DNA of 64,000 nt, taken from NCBI RefSeq assembly GCF_014084045.1, contig NZ_CP043732.1, forward strand, positions 3,038,001 through 3,102,000, in the 5' to 3' direction. Source of the DNA: Microbacterium esteraromaticum. Lineage in GTDB: Bacteria; Actinomycetota; Actinomycetes; Actinomycetales; Microbacteriaceae. The position numbers and the translations under genes were made by a program. The notes under the pieces are model-generated. The model saw only the letters and a program-made list of their open reading frames with translations. It did no database searches and was not told the DNA's origin. Shown piece after piece: positions 33,610 to 42,246 of the stretch (its first letter is position 1; each line of letters begins with the position of its first letter).

Positions 33610-35091
33610 CTAAGCGTTGGGGGTCTTGACCACCGGAATCGCCTGAGTCTTCCAGTCCTCGAACGCCTGGTCGCCTGCCATGAACGCGTTCACTTCCTCT
33701 GGCGTGGCTGTCAGCTTGGGGTCGTGGTCGAGGTACTTCTTCGTCTCGCGTGCGACGAGGCCCGACAGCAGCAGAAGACCGATCAGGTTCGGCAGCGCCA
33801 TGAGGCCGTTCATCACGTCGGAGAACGCCCAGACCACACCGAGCTGCACGGTGCAGCCGATGAAGACGACGAGCGAGAACAGGATGCGGAACGGCATCAC
33901 GGCTTTGCGCCCGATCAGACGCTCGATGCTGCGCTCGCCGTAGTACGACCAGCCGAGGATCGTAGATCCGGCGAACAGCACGAGGCCGATCGTGACGATG
34001 TAGTGACCCCACTCCCCTGGCAGACCGTGCGAGAACGCCTCACCCGTCATCAACGCGGCGCTGATCTGGTCACCGTTCCCGTCCTTCATGTTCCAGACGC
34101 CGGTGGTGATGATCACGAGCCCCGTGCAGGTGACGACGATGATCGTGTCGATGAAGGTCTGCGTCATCGACACGAGACCCTGGCGCACCGGGTGACTGGT
34201 CTTGGCCGCAGCGGCCGCGATGGCAGCCGAGCCCATGCCGGACTCGTTCGAGAAGATGCCGCGGGCGACACCCATCTGCACGGCGATGATGATCGCCGAG
34301 CCGGCGAAGCCGCCGATTGCGCTTGTGCCGGTGAAGGCCTCAGTGAAGATCTGCGCGAAGGCCGCGGGGACGCCGCCGATGTTTGCGATCAGGATGTAGA
34401 TGGCGCCGACCACGTAGAAGATGATCATGACGGGCACCAGACCCGCGGTGACCCGGCCGATCGACTTGATGCCGCCGACCAGCACGAGCATGGCGAACAC
34501 GGTCAGCACGATGCCGGTGACCCAGGTGGGCACGCTGAAGCTGTTCTCGAGGTTGGCCGAGATGGAGTTGCCCTGCGTCATGTTGCCGATGCCGAAGCAG
34601 GCGATGACGGCGGCGACCGCGAAGAAGATCGCGAGGAACTTGCCGAACGGACCGGGTATTCCCCGCTCGAGATAGTACTGCGGGCCGCCCGACTTCTCAC
34701 CCGCGGCGTCAGTGGTGCGGAAGCGCACACCGAGGAAGGCCTCTGAGTACTTCGATGCCATGCCGAGCAGACCCGTCACCCACATCCAGAACAGCGCGCC
34801 GGGGCCGCCGATGCCGATGGCTGTGGCGACGCCGACGATGTTGCCCGTGCCGACCGTGGCCGCGAGCGCGGTGGTCAGCGCCTGGAACTGCGAGATGTCG
34901 CCATCGGATCCGGGGTCCTGGCGCCTGAACAGACCGAGACGCAGCGCCGCGCCGAGGCGGATGAACTGAAGGCCGCCGAGGCGGATGGTGAGGTAGAGGC
35001 CGGTGCCGAGCAGCAGCGGGATGAGGACCCACGGTCCCCAGATCCATGAGCTGATGTTCTCGAGAACGGCCTGCAGGCCGGAAAGGTCCAT
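33610..35091 (-). CDS. Alanine/glycine:cation symporter (AgcS family)
   Basis: 493 residues, eleven or so membrane helices. The AGCS signature LAATVGTGNIVGVATAIGIG is complete, as are KYSEAFLGVRFR and the C-terminal NLIGLLLLSGLVARETKKYL. Takes up alanine or glycine with Na+ or H+. ATG 35091 has AGGAGA before it. Monocistronic by spacing. Confidence 0.95.
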   Translation of the reverse strand: MDLSGLQAVLENISSWIWGPWVLIPLLLGTGLYLTIRLGGLQFIRLGAALRLGLFRRQDPGSDGDISQFQALTTALAATVGTGNIVGVATAIGIGGPGALFWMWVTGLLGMASKYSEAFLGVRFRTTDAAGEKSGGPQYYLERGIPGPFGKFLAIFFAVAAVIACFGIGNMTQGNSISANLENSFSVPTWVTGIVLTVFAMLVLVGGIKSIGRVTAGLVPVMIIFYVVGAIYILIANIGGVPAAFAQIFTEAFTGTSAIGGFAGSAIIIAVQMGVARGIFSNESGMGSAAIAAAAAKTSHPVRQGLVSMTQTFIDTIIVVTCTGLVIITTGVWNMKDGNGDQISAALMTGEAFSHGLPGEWGHYIVTIGLVLFAGSTILGWSYYGERSIERLIGRKAVMPFRILFSLVVFIGCTVQLGVVWAFSDVMNGLMALPNLIGLLLLSGLVARETKKYLDHDPKLTATPEEVNAFMAGDQAFEDWKTQAIPVVKTPNA

Positions 35092-35204
35092 GAGGTCTCC
35101 TGTCGTGCTACGTCGCGAACGGATTCCGTCATCCTATTCACAGCGGGCGCTCAGGTTCACTCCGACCTCGGCGCGGCGCGGTGAGCGCCGACGGCCGCGT
35201 GGGC

Positions 35205-36203
35205 TCAGCGCTGGCAGGACGGGCACCAGTACAGCTTGCGGGCGCCGATCTCCTCCAGGGCGATCTCGGTGCCGCACACCCGGCAGGGCAGGCCCGCCCG
35301 GTGGTAGACCCAGTGGCGATCGTCACGGCTGGCCATGGCGGCCCGGTAGGCGTCGCCGGTCAGGCCGTCCATCGTCATCATCTGACCGGTCTCGACACCG
35401 ATCGCGAGCAGCTTCACCCAGTCGCGCCACAGCTCGCGCACGACCTCCTCCGGCACGTCGCGGCCTGGCGTGTGCGGCTCGAGCCTGGCGCGGAAGAGCA
35501 TCTCCGCCCGGTACACGTTGCCTATGCCGCTGACCACCGCCTGATCCATCAGCAGCAGCGCTATCGGCGTGGGCTTGCGGCGCACGATGCGAACGAAGCG
35601 CTCCTCGCCCTCCGTCACGTCTCCGACGAGGGGGTCGGGGCCGAGCTTGGCGATGGTGGCGAGCATCTCGTCGGTGGTCTGCAGTGCGCAGGCGGTCGGA
35701 CCGCGCAGATCCGCGCAGGTCGCGTCGTTGAGCAGACGAAGGCGCACCTGCCCGACCACGGGCGGCGGCCAGTCGTCGCCCTCATCGGCGAGCCCCTTGG
35801 TCTGCTCGGACATGCGCACGTGCACGCGCGACTTCCGCGGTGCGCCGATCGAGGACAGCGAGTTCTCCCCGGCTTCGTCGAAGATCGCCTCATCGAGATC
35901 GGTGCCGCGCTGGTTGGTCTGCCCCATGCGTCCGTTCGCCGAGGCGATGGTCGCGTCCGCGACGATCTCGCCGGCGAAGTCCCACGCCCCGTACAGTCCG
36001 AGGTGCACCCGCAGCCACACGGCATCCTCGAACTCGAGGAACATCTGCTTGCCGACCGCCATCGCCCGCATCATCTCCCGCCCGTCGAGCACGGCGGCTC
36101 CCTCGGCGAACCGCCCCTGCGGGCTGGAGGCACGGACGGGCCTGTCGACGAAGTTGCGTGCGAACTGTCGGGCGATGCGGTGGACGGAGTGACCCTCGGG
36201 CAT
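35205..36203 (-). CDS. nei: Endonuclease VIII-type DNA glycosylase
   Basis: Base-excision repair glycosylase/AP lyase for oxidised pyrimidines. 332 residues. The mature N-terminus MPEGHSVHRIA supplies the catalytic Pro2 and Glu3; the C-terminal zinc finger CRVCGTEI...LYWCPSCQR is intact; the helix-two-turn-helix has QAVVSGIGNVYRAEMLF. Directly follows rpiB (1 base after its stop), the same gene pair as in Mycobacterium. Confidence 0.95.
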   Translation of the reverse strand: MPEGHSVHRIARQFARNFVDRPVRASSPQGRFAEGAAVLDGREMMRAMAVGKQMFLEFEDAVWLRVHLGLYGAWDFAGEIVADATIASANGRMGQTNQRGTDLDEAIFDEAGENSLSSIGAPRKSRVHVRMSEQTKGLADEGDDWPPPVVGQVRLRLLNDATCADLRGPTACALQTTDEMLATIAKLGPDPLVGDVTEGEERFVRIVRRKPTPIALLLMDQAVVSGIGNVYRAEMLFRARLEPHTPGRDVPEEVVRELWRDWVKLLAIGVETGQMMTMDGLTGDAYRAAMASRDDRHWVYHRAGLPCRVCGTEIALEEIGARKLYWCPSCQR

Positions 36204-36204
36204 G

Positions 36205-36690
36205 TCAGGCTCGCGGATCGGGAAGCAGCGATCCGTCCTTCTCGAAGTCGGCGATCTGACCGATCCGGCGCACGTGGCGCTCGTCGCCGGGGAACGGCGT
36301 CGCGATGAACAGGTCGATGAACGAGATGACCTCGTCGAAGCCGTGCTGGCGGGCGCCGATCGAGATCACGTTCGCGTCGTTGTGCTCGCGGGCGAGCTGT
36401 GCGGTCGACAGGTTCCATACCAGCGCCGCCCGGATGCCCTCGACCTTGTTCGCCGCGATCTGCTCTCCGTTGCCCGACCCTCCGAAGACGACGCCGAGCG
36501 CGTCGACTCCGGCGCGCTGGTCGGCGACCACGCTCTGTGCGGCACGGATGCAGAAGGCCGGGTAGTCGTCCAGCGCGTCGTACTCCACCGGCCCGTGGTC
36601 GATCACCTCATGCCCTGACGAGCGCAGGTGCTCCTGAAGGCGGGTCGAGAAATCCAGTCCGGCGTGATCGGTGGCGATGTGGATGCGCAT
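36205..36690 (-). CDS. rpiB: Ribose 5-phosphate isomerase B
   Basis: Interconverts ribose 5-phosphate and ribulose 5-phosphate in the pentose phosphate pathway. 161 residues. MRIHIATDHAGLDFS and GVVFGGSGNGEQIAANK are family signatures; the latter has Ser where many RpiB proteins have the catalytic Cys (GTGIG), as in mycobacterial RpiB. Leaderless start; operon with nei. Confidence 0.95.
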   Translation of the reverse strand: MRIHIATDHAGLDFSTRLQEHLRSSGHEVIDHGPVEYDALDDYPAFCIRAAQSVVADQRAGVDALGVVFGGSGNGEQIAANKVEGIRAALVWNLSTAQLAREHNDANVISIGARQHGFDEVISFIDLFIATPFPGDERHVRRIGQIADFEKDGSLLPDPRA

Positions 36691-36697
36691 GGCGTCA

Positions 36698-36703
36698 ATC
36701 CTA
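36698..36703 (-). promoter_or_regulatory. Leaderless -10 of rpiB
   Basis: TAGGAT on the minus strand, 7 bases, ATG 36690. Confidence 0.6.
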
Positions 36704-36721
36704 TTGAGACGGGAGAGGCGA

Positions 36722-37915
36722 TCAGGGCGCTATGCCGGCGGCCGCCGGCTTGAAGCCCGCGCGGATGTTCTCGCAGCACCCGGGGCGACACACGTCGAAC
36801 CACGGTCCGAGTTCGGTTACATGCGCGCGGTCAGCAGCCGGACGGCCCTCGAGCCGCTCCTGCACGAGGTCGACGATTCCGGCGACGAACGCCGGCGAGA
36901 CGCCGGGAGTCGGCGTTCGGGTGAAGGCGAGGCCCGCCTCCTCTGCGGCCTCCTTCGCCTCGGTGTCGAGGTCCCAGAGCACCTCCATGTGATCGCTCAT
37001 GAATCCGACGGGCACCACGATCACCGCATCGCGTCCGCGTTCGGAGAGCTCGCCGATGACGTCGCAGACGTCCGGCTCGAGCCAGGGCTGCGAGGCCGGG
37101 CCGGAGCGCGACTGGTACACGAGCTCCCACGGCACGTCGGCCGCGGCGGGCGCGAGCTCGGCGACGCGGGCCATCACCCAGGCTGCGACGGCTTCGTGCT
37201 GCACGGCATACGCGCCGCCCTCGCCCCAGTCGATGTCGCGTGGGCCGGAACGCACGGCGTCGTCCATCGGGATGCTGTGGGTCGAGAACAGCACCTGGAT
37301 CCGCTCTGCGGCGAGACCCTCGTCGAGACGCTGCCGCACCGCGTCGTGGACGCCCTCGACGAACGCCTGCACGAAGCCGGGGTGGTCGAAGAACGGACGG
37401 ATCTTGTCGATCGTCACCACCCCGTCGTGCTCGGTGCCGTCGAGGATGCGAGAGAAGTCCTCGCGGTACTGGCGGCAGCTCGAGAAGGAGCTGTATGCGC
37501 TGGTCGCGAAGGCGAGCAGTGTCGTGTCGTCGTTCGCAGCCGCCTCCGCGACGGCCTCCTCCAGGTAGGGCGCCCAGTTGCGGTTTCCCCAGTACACGGG
37601 CAGATCGATCGATCGCGCCGCGAGCTCCGCCTCCAGCGCAGCCTTCAGCGCGCGGTTCTGCGCGTTGATGGGGCTGACGCCGCCGAAGTGGCGGTAGTGG
37701 TGCGAGACGTCCTCGAGTCGCTCATCGGGGATGCCGCGCCCCCGCGTGACGTTGCGCAGGAAGGGGATCACGTCGTCCTGCCCCTCCGGCCCGCCGAATC
37801 CGGCGAGCAGGACGCCGTCGTAGGCGACGGGGACCTCGATGTGGGCGGAGCCGGCCGATGCTGCCGGCGAGGCGTGCGGAACGACGATCTTCTCTGTGGG
37901 GCTCACGTCATCCAT
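36722..37915 (-). CDS. cpfC: Coproporphyrin ferrochelatase
   Basis: Inserts Fe(II) into coproporphyrin III, the actinobacterial route to haem (older symbol hemH). 397 residues. The start DGVLLAGFGGPEGQDDVIPFL, the metal-binding His in LFSTHSIPM and the segment YQSRSGPASQPWLEPD are typical; C-terminal CRPGCCENIRAG, with a further Cys in FSSCRQYRED, would hold a [2Fe-2S] cluster as in actinobacterial enzymes. GGAAGG before ATG 37915. Other haem genes are outside the window. Confidence 0.93.
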   Translation of the reverse strand: MDDVSPTEKIVVPHASPAASAGSAHIEVPVAYDGVLLAGFGGPEGQDDVIPFLRNVTRGRGIPDERLEDVSHHYRHFGGVSPINAQNRALKAALEAELAARSIDLPVYWGNRNWAPYLEEAVAEAAANDDTTLLAFATSAYSSFSSCRQYREDFSRILDGTEHDGVVTIDKIRPFFDHPGFVQAFVEGVHDAVRQRLDEGLAAERIQVLFSTHSIPMDDAVRSGPRDIDWGEGGAYAVQHEAVAAWVMARVAELAPAAADVPWELVYQSRSGPASQPWLEPDVCDVIGELSERGRDAVIVVPVGFMSDHMEVLWDLDTEAKEAAEEAGLAFTRTPTPGVSPAFVAGIVDLVQERLEGRPAADRAHVTELGPWFDVCRPGCCENIRAGFKPAAAGIAP

Positions 37916-37974
37916 CCTTCCACCGACTCTCTATGAGCCAGCATCGAGGTCAGCGCGCCGGCGCGGCGCTGGCG

Positions 37975-37980
37975 TAGGCT
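37975..37980 (+). promoter_or_regulatory. Likely -10 of pepN
   Basis: TAGGCT, predicting a leader of about 65 bases before GTG 38052, with GGGAGA 8 bases before the start. Confidence 0.4.
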
Positions 37981-38051
37981 GTCATGGTTGCCGTCGGCGC
38001 CAGCAGCGTGGACGCACTCGACATCCCCTCCACCAATGGGAGAAATCAGCT

Positions 38052-40631
38052 GTGCCTGGAGAAAACCTCACCCGTACCGAAGCGCAGGAGCGCCGTGCCG
38101 TCATCGACACGCAGTCGTACGAGATCTCGCTCGACCTGACCAAGGGAGCGGAGGTGTTCGGCTCGCGCAGCGTTGTGCGCTTCACCGCGACCCCCGGCGC
38201 CTCGACGTTCATCGACCTCATCGCACGAGAGGTGCGCGAGATCACGCTCAACGGCGAGCAGATCGATCCGAGCGCCGCCTTCGCCGATTCGCGCATCGCC
38301 CTCGACGGCCTGCAGGCGGAGAACGTCCTCATCGTCGACGCCGACTGCCTCTACACGAACACGGGCGAGGGCCTTCACCGCTTCGTCGACCCCGTCGACG
38401 GCGAGGTGTACCTGTACTCGCAGTTCGAGGTTCCTGACTCGCGCCGTGTCTTCGCCGTGTTCGAGCAGCCGGATCTCAAGGCGACGTTCCAGTTCACCGT
38501 GACGGCTCCCTCAGCCTGGAAGGTCGTCTCGAACTCCCCCACGCCCGAGCCCATCGTGCACGACTCGTCGTCGGGCGCCGAGGGCGTGGCCACCTGGGGC
38601 TTCGCCCCCACGCCGCGCATCTCGTCGTACATCACCGCACTCGTGGCGGGCCCGTACGAGGCCACGTTCTCCGAGCTCACCAGCGCCTCGGGCGCCGTCG
38701 TGCCGCTCGGCGTGTACGGACGCAAGAGCCTCTGGCAGCACCTCGACGCGGACTACATCTTCGACAAGACCCGGCAGGGGTTCGAGTACTTCGAGGCCAA
38801 GTTCGGCGTGCCCTACCCGTTCGAGAAGTACGACCAGCTCTTCGTGCCCGAGTTCAACGCAGGAGCCATGGAGAACGCGGGTGCAGTGACCTTCACCGAG
38901 ACCTACGTGTTCCGCAGCAAGGTGACCGACGCCGTCAAGGAGCGTCGTGTCGTGACGATCCTGCACGAGCTCGCGCACATGTGGTTCGGCGACCTGGTCA
39001 CCATGAAATGGTGGAACGACCTGTGGCTGAACGAGTCGTTCGCCGAGTGGGCATCCACCATCGCCACTGCGGAGGCCACCGAGTGGACGTCCGCCTGGAC
39101 CACCTTCAACGCGATGGAGAAGACCTGGGCGTACCGCCAGGATCAGCTGCCGTCGACCCACCCGATCGTCGCCGAGATCAACGATCTCGAAGACGTGATG
39201 GTGAACTTCGACGGCATCACCTACGCGAAGGGCGGCTCGGTGCTCAAGCAGCTGACCGCGTGGGTCGGCATCGACGCGTTCTTCGCCGGCGTCGGGCAGT
39301 ACTTCCAGAAGCACTCCTGGGGCAACACCGAGCTGAGCGACCTGCTCACCGAGCTCGAGGCCACCAGCGGGCGCGACCTCACCACCTGGGCCAAGAAGTG
39401 GCTCGAGACCGCCGGCGTGAACACCCTCGCCCCGGTCATCGTCGAGGACGCGTCGGGCGTCATCACCCGCTTCGCGGTGACGCAGACCGCTCCCGCGGAC
39501 TACCCGACCATCCGTCCGCACCGCCTGGGCATCGGCTTCTACAACCTCAGCGACTCCGCCGAAGGCGCCGGGGATCTGGTGCGCACGCACTACGTCGAGG
39601 TCGACATCGACGGCGACCGCACCGAGATCCCCGAGCTGCAGGGCCTCGAGCGTCCCGACATGGTGCTGCTCAACGACAACGATCTCGCCTACGCGAAGAT
39701 CCGCCTCGACGAGCGGTCGCTGGCCACCGCGATCGAGCACCTGTCCGACATCTCCGACCCGCTCGCGCGGTCGCTCGTGTGGGGCGCGGCCTGGGACCAG
39801 ACCCGGGATGCCGAGACCGCCGCCTCCGACTACATCGACCTCGTCCTGGGCAACATCGGTCACGAGACCGAGTCGACGACCGTTCGCACGACTCTCGCGC
39901 AGGTGCAGCTCGCCGCGAACATCTACGTCGCACCGGACACGCGCGCCGCCGCCCGCGAGAAGATCGCCGACGGTCTGTGGGCCCTCGCTCAGCAGGCCGA
40001 GGCGGGCAGCGACAGCCAGCTGCAGCTCGTGACCGCGTTCGCCAACTCGGTCGCCACCCCCGAGCAGGCAGGCATCGTCGGCCGCCTGCGCGCCGGCGAG
40101 GAGACCCTGCCCGGCCTCGAGATCGATGCCGACCTGTCGTGGCTGCTGCTCGTCGGCCTCGCGGCCGCCGGCGCGACCGACGCCGGCGCAATCGATGCCG
40201 CATTGGCCGCCGACAACACGTCCAAGGGCGGGGAGTTCGCCGCGCAGGCGCGCGCCGCCCTGCCCACCGCCGAAGCCAAGCAGGCCGCATGGTCGTCGCT
40301 GATCGACAACAGCGACCTGCCCAACACCATCGTGCGCTCGGCTGCCCTCGGATTCGTGCACCCGTCCGGCACCGACGTGCTCGCCGACTTCATCCCGAAG
40401 TACTTCGAGATGCTGGTGCCGATCTGGGAGCAGCGCACGTATCAGATCGCCGATTACCTGGTCGTCGGCCTGTACCCGCGCTCGCTCGCCAGCGTGGAGC
40501 TGCGCGACGCGACCCGCACTTGGCTCGCCGAGAACCAGGACGCCGCTCCCGCGCTGCGCCGCCTCGTGCACGAGAACCTGGCCGACGTCGAGCGGGCGCT
40601 CGCCGCTCAGTCCCGCGACGCCGAGATCTGA
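38052..40631 (+). CDS. pepN: Aminopeptidase N (M1 family)
   Basis: Zinc aminopeptidase that removes N-terminal residues from peptides; cytosolic. 859 residues. Substrate motif GAMENAG near residue 276 and zinc motif HELAHMWFGDL near 304, followed 18 residues on by the third ligand in NESFAEW. GTG 38052 (PGENLTRTEAQERR) matches the usual actinobacterial start and follows GGGAGA; the frame opens earlier without support. The C-terminal third is the ERAP1-like helical domain. Confidence 0.95.
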   Translation: MPGENLTRTEAQERRAVIDTQSYEISLDLTKGAEVFGSRSVVRFTATPGASTFIDLIAREVREITLNGEQIDPSAAFADSRIALDGLQAENVLIVDADCLYTNTGEGLHRFVDPVDGEVYLYSQFEVPDSRRVFAVFEQPDLKATFQFTVTAPSAWKVVSNSPTPEPIVHDSSSGAEGVATWGFAPTPRISSYITALVAGPYEATFSELTSASGAVVPLGVYGRKSLWQHLDADYIFDKTRQGFEYFEAKFGVPYPFEKYDQLFVPEFNAGAMENAGAVTFTETYVFRSKVTDAVKERRVVTILHELAHMWFGDLVTMKWWNDLWLNESFAEWASTIATAEATEWTSAWTTFNAMEKTWAYRQDQLPSTHPIVAEINDLEDVMVNFDGITYAKGGSVLKQLTAWVGIDAFFAGVGQYFQKHSWGNTELSDLLTELEATSGRDLTTWAKKWLETAGVNTLAPVIVEDASGVITRFAVTQTAPADYPTIRPHRLGIGFYNLSDSAEGAGDLVRTHYVEVDIDGDRTEIPELQGLERPDMVLLNDNDLAYAKIRLDERSLATAIEHLSDISDPLARSLVWGAAWDQTRDAETAASDYIDLVLGNIGHETESTTVRTTLAQVQLAANIYVAPDTRAAAREKIADGLWALAQQAEAGSDSQLQLVTAFANSVATPEQAGIVGRLRAGEETLPGLEIDADLSWLLLVGLAAAGATDAGAIDAALAADNTSKGGEFAAQARAALPTAEAKQAAWSSLIDNSDLPNTIVRSAALGFVHPSGTDVLADFIPKYFEMLVPIWEQRTYQIADYLVVGLYPRSLASVELRDATRTWLAENQDAAPALRRLVHENLADVERALAAQSRDAEI

Positions 40632-40654
40632 CCCGGAGCCAGGACGATCCGTCT

Positions 40655-40697
40655 CGAGCGGGCCTCAGCGCACCCAGTGTGCGCTGAGGCCCGCTCG
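40655..40697. terminator. pepN terminator
   Basis: Perfect 19-base stem (40655-40673 with 40679-40697), loop CCAGT. It ends 1 base before the MscS promoter -10. Confidence 0.9.
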
Positions 40698-40698
40698 C

Positions 40699-40704
40699 TA
40701 CCAT
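40699..40704 (+). promoter_or_regulatory. Leaderless -10 of the MscS-globin-flavoprotein operon
   Basis: TACCAT, 7 bases, ATG 40712, immediately after the pepN terminator stem. Confidence 0.5.
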
Positions 40705-40711
40705 CGAGTTG

Positions 40712-41800
40712 ATGAACACCTTCCACTTCCCCGCCCCGCTCGCCGCGCTCGCCGCCCCTGACGATGCTGCCGGGGACTGGTCGTGGGAACGGCTGCTCCA
40801 GATCCTGCAGGCGACGGGTGGGAACATCCTCGTGGTCGCGATCATCATCGCTGTGTGCGCACTCACGGCGCTGGTGCTGCGCGGGGTGATCCGCCGCGTG
40901 GTGAAGCGCATCGTCGACAGCGCGAAGACCAAGGCGAACGTCGACGACACCCAGGCGCTGGAGCGCTCGCCGCTGGCTGACATGCGCCTCGTGCAGCGCA
41001 CCCGCACTCTCGGCACGATCCTGACCAACATCGTCAACGTGATCCTCGTCGTCGTCGCCATCGTGCTCGTCGTCAACCACCTGAACAAGGACCTGCTCGG
41101 CTCGCTCACGCTGCTGACAGCCGCCGTCGGCGCCGGTCTCGGCTTCGGTGCGCAGAACATCGTGAAGGACGTCCTGAACGGGCTGTTCCTCGTCGCCGAG
41201 GATCAGATCGGAATCGGAGACGTGGTCGACCTCGGCCTTGCTTCCGGTGTCGTCGAGTACGTCAGTGTCCGAGTGACTCAGGTGCGAGACGTGAACGGCA
41301 CGCTCTGGTACGTCCGCAACGGCGAGGTCACCCGCATCGGCAACATGTCGCAGGGCTGGGCGCGCGCGATCATCGATCTCGGAGTCGCCCCCGACGCGGA
41401 TCTCGAACTCGTCGAGAAGACGATGCTCGAGACGGCGCAGACCCTGGCGAAGGACCCGAAGTGGCGTACCCGGATCATCGCCAAACCCGAGATCTGGGGC
41501 CTGGAGACCATCGACGGCGATGCGCTGGTCGTGCGCGTGGTCATGAAGACCAGGGCGAACGCGATGGACGACGTCTCACAGGAGCTGCGTCGCCGGCTGC
41601 GCACGGCCCTCGTCGAGAAGGAGATCGGCGTGCCCCGAATCGCCGCGGTCACCCTGACCGGCCTGGAGGGCGCGCGCCGCGTGCGGGGGGCCAATCCCCC
41701 TGTCACCAAGCCCAACCCGGTGACCGGCGTGCCCCGCATCGTCGATCGCGGCATCTGGCGGCGCAAGAAGACCACCGGCGAGGAAGGCGGCACGCAGTGA
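40712..41800 (+). CDS. Small-conductance mechanosensitive channel (MscS family)
   Basis: 362 residues. N-terminal membrane helices (NILVVAIIIAVCALTALVL; ILTNIVNVILVVVAIVLVV), then the pore helix region TAAVGAGLGFGAQNIVKDVLNG and the beta-domain GDVVDLGLASGVVEYV. Opens under membrane tension to relieve osmotic shock. A TTG at 40709 is in frame, but ATG 40712 fits the promoter spacing. The C-terminal 60 residues are basic and proline-rich. Stop overlaps the globin GTG. Confidence 0.92.
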   Translation: MNTFHFPAPLAALAAPDDAAGDWSWERLLQILQATGGNILVVAIIIAVCALTALVLRGVIRRVVKRIVDSAKTKANVDDTQALERSPLADMRLVQRTRTLGTILTNIVNVILVVVAIVLVVNHLNKDLLGSLTLLTAAVGAGLGFGAQNIVKDVLNGLFLVAEDQIGIGDVVDLGLASGVVEYVSVRVTQVRDVNGTLWYVRNGEVTRIGNMSQGWARAIIDLGVAPDADLELVEKTMLETAQTLAKDPKWRTRIIAKPEIWGLETIDGDALVVRVVMKTRANAMDDVSQELRRRLRTALVEKEIGVPRIAAVTLTGLEGARRVRGANPPVTKPNPVTGVPRIVDRGIWRRKKTTGEEGGTQ

Positions 41801-42246
41801 CGTTCTACGAAGAGGTCGGCGGGCAGCCCACCTTCGAGCGCCTGGTGGCGGTGTTCTACCGCGAGGTCGCCCTGGATCCCGTGCTGCGGCCCATGTATCC
41901 CGAAGAAGACCTCGGTCCTGCGGCGGAGCGCCTCACCTGGTTCCTCGCACAGTACTGGGGCGGCCCGACCACGTACGGCGAGCAGCGAGGGCATCCGCGA
42001 CTGCGGATGCGGCATGTCCCCTTCCACATCGACCCCGATGCACGCGATCGCTGGCTGCGTCACATGCGCACGGCGCTCGACGAGGTGAAGCTGTCGCCGC
42101 TGCACGAGGCGACCCTCTGGGACTACCTCGAGCGCGCCGCGTATGCCATGGTGAACACATTCGAGCCCTCGGGCATCGGGCCGAGCCCCCAGGGACGCCC
42201 GACGCTCGAGAACCGCGCCGCCCCGGAGTCGACGGAGACCGCATGA
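41797..42246 (+). CDS. glbO: Truncated haemoglobin (group II, GlbO-like)
   Basis: 149 residues, two-over-two globin. Proximal histidine in RLRMRHVPFHI, group II markers YWGGPTTYGEQRG and the N-terminal FYEEVGGQPTFERLVAVFYREV. Binds O2 and may detoxify NO or peroxide or deliver oxygen. GTG start overlaps the MscS stop, and its own stop overlaps the flavoprotein ATG (ATGA), so all three are translated in sequence. Confidence 0.93.
   Translation: MTFYEEVGGQPTFERLVAVFYREVALDPVLRPMYPEEDLGPAAERLTWFLAQYWGGPTTYGEQRGHPRLRMRHVPFHIDPDARDRWLRHMRTALDEVKLSPLHEATLWDYLERAAYAMVNTFEPSGIGPSPQGRPTLENRAAPESTETA

Noticed and set aside
38511..40571. 686-codon antisense frame in pepN
   Set aside because: Same shadow effect; no ribosome site or promoter and no recognisable motif.
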